A DNA stretch of 6,977 nucleotides from Fidelibacterota bacterium (GTDB lineage Bacteria; Fidelibacterota; UBA8477). Every line of letters begins with the position of its first letter. Position 1 is the first letter of the stretch. Positions 6,351 to 6,977 of this stretch are shown piece after piece. Below the pieces are notes generated by a model. It worked only from the letters and a program-made list of their open reading frames with translations. It was not told the origin of the DNA and did no database searches. Location: assembly GCA_021734045.1 (NCBI GenBank), contig JAIPJR010000104.1, positions 1 to 6,977 of the forward strand, read 5' to 3'. A program made the translations under genes and the position numbers.

Positions 6351-6809
6351 ATGTTAGAGCCTGGACAAACAGCCCCGGATTTCACCCTGAAAAATCAAGA
6401 GGGAAAAACAGTATCACTTTCACAGTTTAAGGGCAAAAAAGTGGTCCTTTACTTTTATCCCAAAGACGATACACCCGGTTGCACAAAGGAAGCCTGTAAC
6501 CTGCGGGACAACCAGTCTGTTTTAACAGAAAAGGGTGTCGTTGTGCTGGGCGTCAGTACTGACGACGAAGCATCACATCAGAAATTCAGCCAAAAATATA
6601 ACTTGAATTTTGACCTACTGGCCGATCCGGATAAAGAGGTGGTGAATCTCTATGGAGTATGGGGTGAAAAAAACATGTACGGCCGTAAATACATGGGCAC
6701 TAATCGCTGGACTTACCTGATAAATGAGGAGGGCGTCATTGACAAAATCTATAAAAAAGTCAAAGTCTCTGAACACGCCCAGGAAATTATAAAGGACTGG
6801 GAAATCTAA
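6351..6809 (+). CDS. bcp: Thiol peroxidase, Bcp/PrxQ-type peroxiredoxin
   Basis: This cytoplasmic thioredoxin-fold enzyme reduces hydrogen peroxide and organic hydroperoxides, with electrons normally from thioredoxin. The 152-residue product is the usual family length. The active site reads FYPKDDTPGCTKEAC (35-49), with peroxidatic Cys44 and resolving Cys49 five residues apart as in E. coli Bcp (C45, C50). P37, T41 and C44 form the PxxxTxxC motif, and R119 in TNRWTYLIN is the likely catalytic arginine. It starts at ATG 6351, 87 nt after dnaA. No convincing separate promoter is seen in the gap, so it may be read together with dnaA. No clear terminator follows, and an insertion sequence begins about 29 nt after its stop. 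A redox enzyme directly after dnaA is not a familiar arrangement to me; I see no functional link. Confidence 0.96.
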   Translation: MLEPGQTAPDFTLKNQEGKTVSLSQFKGKKVVLYFYPKDDTPGCTKEACNLRDNQSVLTEKGVVVLGVSTDDEASHQKFSQKYNLNFDLLADPDKEVVNLYGVWGEKNMYGRKYMGTNRWTYLINEEGVIDKIYKKVKVSEHAQEIIKDWEI

Positions 6810-6838
6810 TCCGTACCGATCTAAACGTTTAAAAATAG

Positions 6839-6860
6839 GGCTCTTCAGACATTAGTGTGG
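6839..6860. repeat. Terminal inverted repeat of the ISL3-type element (one end; inner limit approximate)
   Basis: GGCTCTTCAGACATTAG starts the element. The family's repeats run about 15-39 bp and open with GGCTCTT, which matches. It overlaps the transposase stop codon (6854-6852), a compact layout. The inner boundary cannot be set without the opposite end. Confidence 0.6.
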
Positions 6861-6977
6861 AATCATGTCCAACCCACCGAGATGGAAGAGGATAGCTGTC
6901 CGATAGTTTTCAAAACTTCTGAACCCTCTGGCGACGGACTTTAGTTGTTGAATTCTCGAGTTCAATCCCTCCGTTAA
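6852..6977 (-). CDS. ISL3-family transposase, C-terminal fragment at the window edge
   Basis: The last 41 codons of a minus-strand reading frame enter from the right edge and end with TAA at 6854-6852. The segment contains EGLNSRIQQLKSVARGFRSF and then ENYRTAILFHLGGLD. This is the characteristic end of ISL3-type DDE transposases, where a conserved (N)(S/G)xIQxLKxxARGFRxFENYR block contains the last catalytic-core helix region. The transposase cuts and moves the element by binding its terminal repeats. The frame is intact as far as visible; the rest, including most catalytic residues, is outside the window. ISL3 assignment rests on this tail together with the adjoining GGCTCTTC repeat. Confidence 0.8.
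   Translation of the reverse strand, partial: LTEGLNSRIQQLKSVARGFRSFENYRTAILFHLGGLDMIPH

Larger units (their letters stand above)
6839..6977 (-). mobile_element. 3' end of an ISL3-family insertion sequence, cut by the window edge
   Basis: The element begins with GGCTCTTC (6839-6846), the typical outer sequence of ISL3-family terminal inverted repeats, and contains the end of a matching transposase reading towards bcp. ISL3 elements normally make 8-bp target duplications; the candidate left copy is AAAAATAG (6831-6838), an A/T-rich site. The other end lies beyond the window, so the inverted repeat pair and duplication cannot be confirmed, nor whether the copy is complete. Confidence 0.75.

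Noticed and set aside
6822-6831. Palindrome TAAACGTTTA after bcp as a terminator
   Set aside because: It is a short A/T-rich 10-mer with no G/C stem or T-run; too weak to call a terminator.

Overview
The window is a chromosomal origin-type segment from a diderm (Gram-negative-type) bacterium. The evidence for a diderm is the YidC, about 600 residues long with a large periplasmic domain between its first membrane segment and the conserved insertase core. Base composition is moderate and all the housekeeping genes look like normal native genes. I cannot place the organism to phylum with confidence. Gene order and YidC features (a lysine where E. coli has the groove arginine) would fit a lineage outside the Gammaproteobacteria, but this is only a guess.

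Left part, minus strand (about 4693 down to 1): one compact six-gene block in the order rpmH (L34), rnpA (RNase P protein), yidD, yidC, mnmE, mnmG. It is probably read from a sigma70-like promoter at about 4740-4767. The genes overlap or almost touch: rpmH/rnpA by up to 65 nt, rnpA/yidD by 38 nt and yidD/yidC by 4 nt. mnmE follows yidC by 11 nt and mnmG follows mnmE by 4 nt. mnmG runs off the left edge with 281 residues present. The block joins translation (L34), tRNA 5' processing (RnpA), membrane protein insertion (YidD, YidC) and tRNA wobble-uridine modification (the MnmE-MnmG complex). A near-perfect ParB-binding parS palindrome lies in the first codons of mnmG, as expected close to a chromosome origin.

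Middle (4694-4898): the divergent spacer between rpmH and dnaA. It holds the rpmH promoter, inverted repeats around its -10 box, an A/T-rich stretch, and two DnaA-box-like 9-mers in tandem (11-nt period) just before dnaA. It is a candidate dnaA autoregulatory region and possibly part of oriC.

Right part, plus strand: dnaA (replication initiator, complete), then bcp (thiol peroxidase of the peroxiredoxin family, complete). dnaN, the common downstream neighbour of dnaA, is not there. From about 6839 to the right edge lies the end of an ISL3-type insertion sequence: a terminal inverted repeat beginning GGCTCTTC and the last 41 codons of a transposase on the minus strand.

No wholly new system is evident. 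The points most worth a second look are the parS inside mnmG, the apparent CTG start of mnmE, the rpmH/rnpA overlap, the DnaA-box pair, and the insertion sequence placed 29 nt after bcp.
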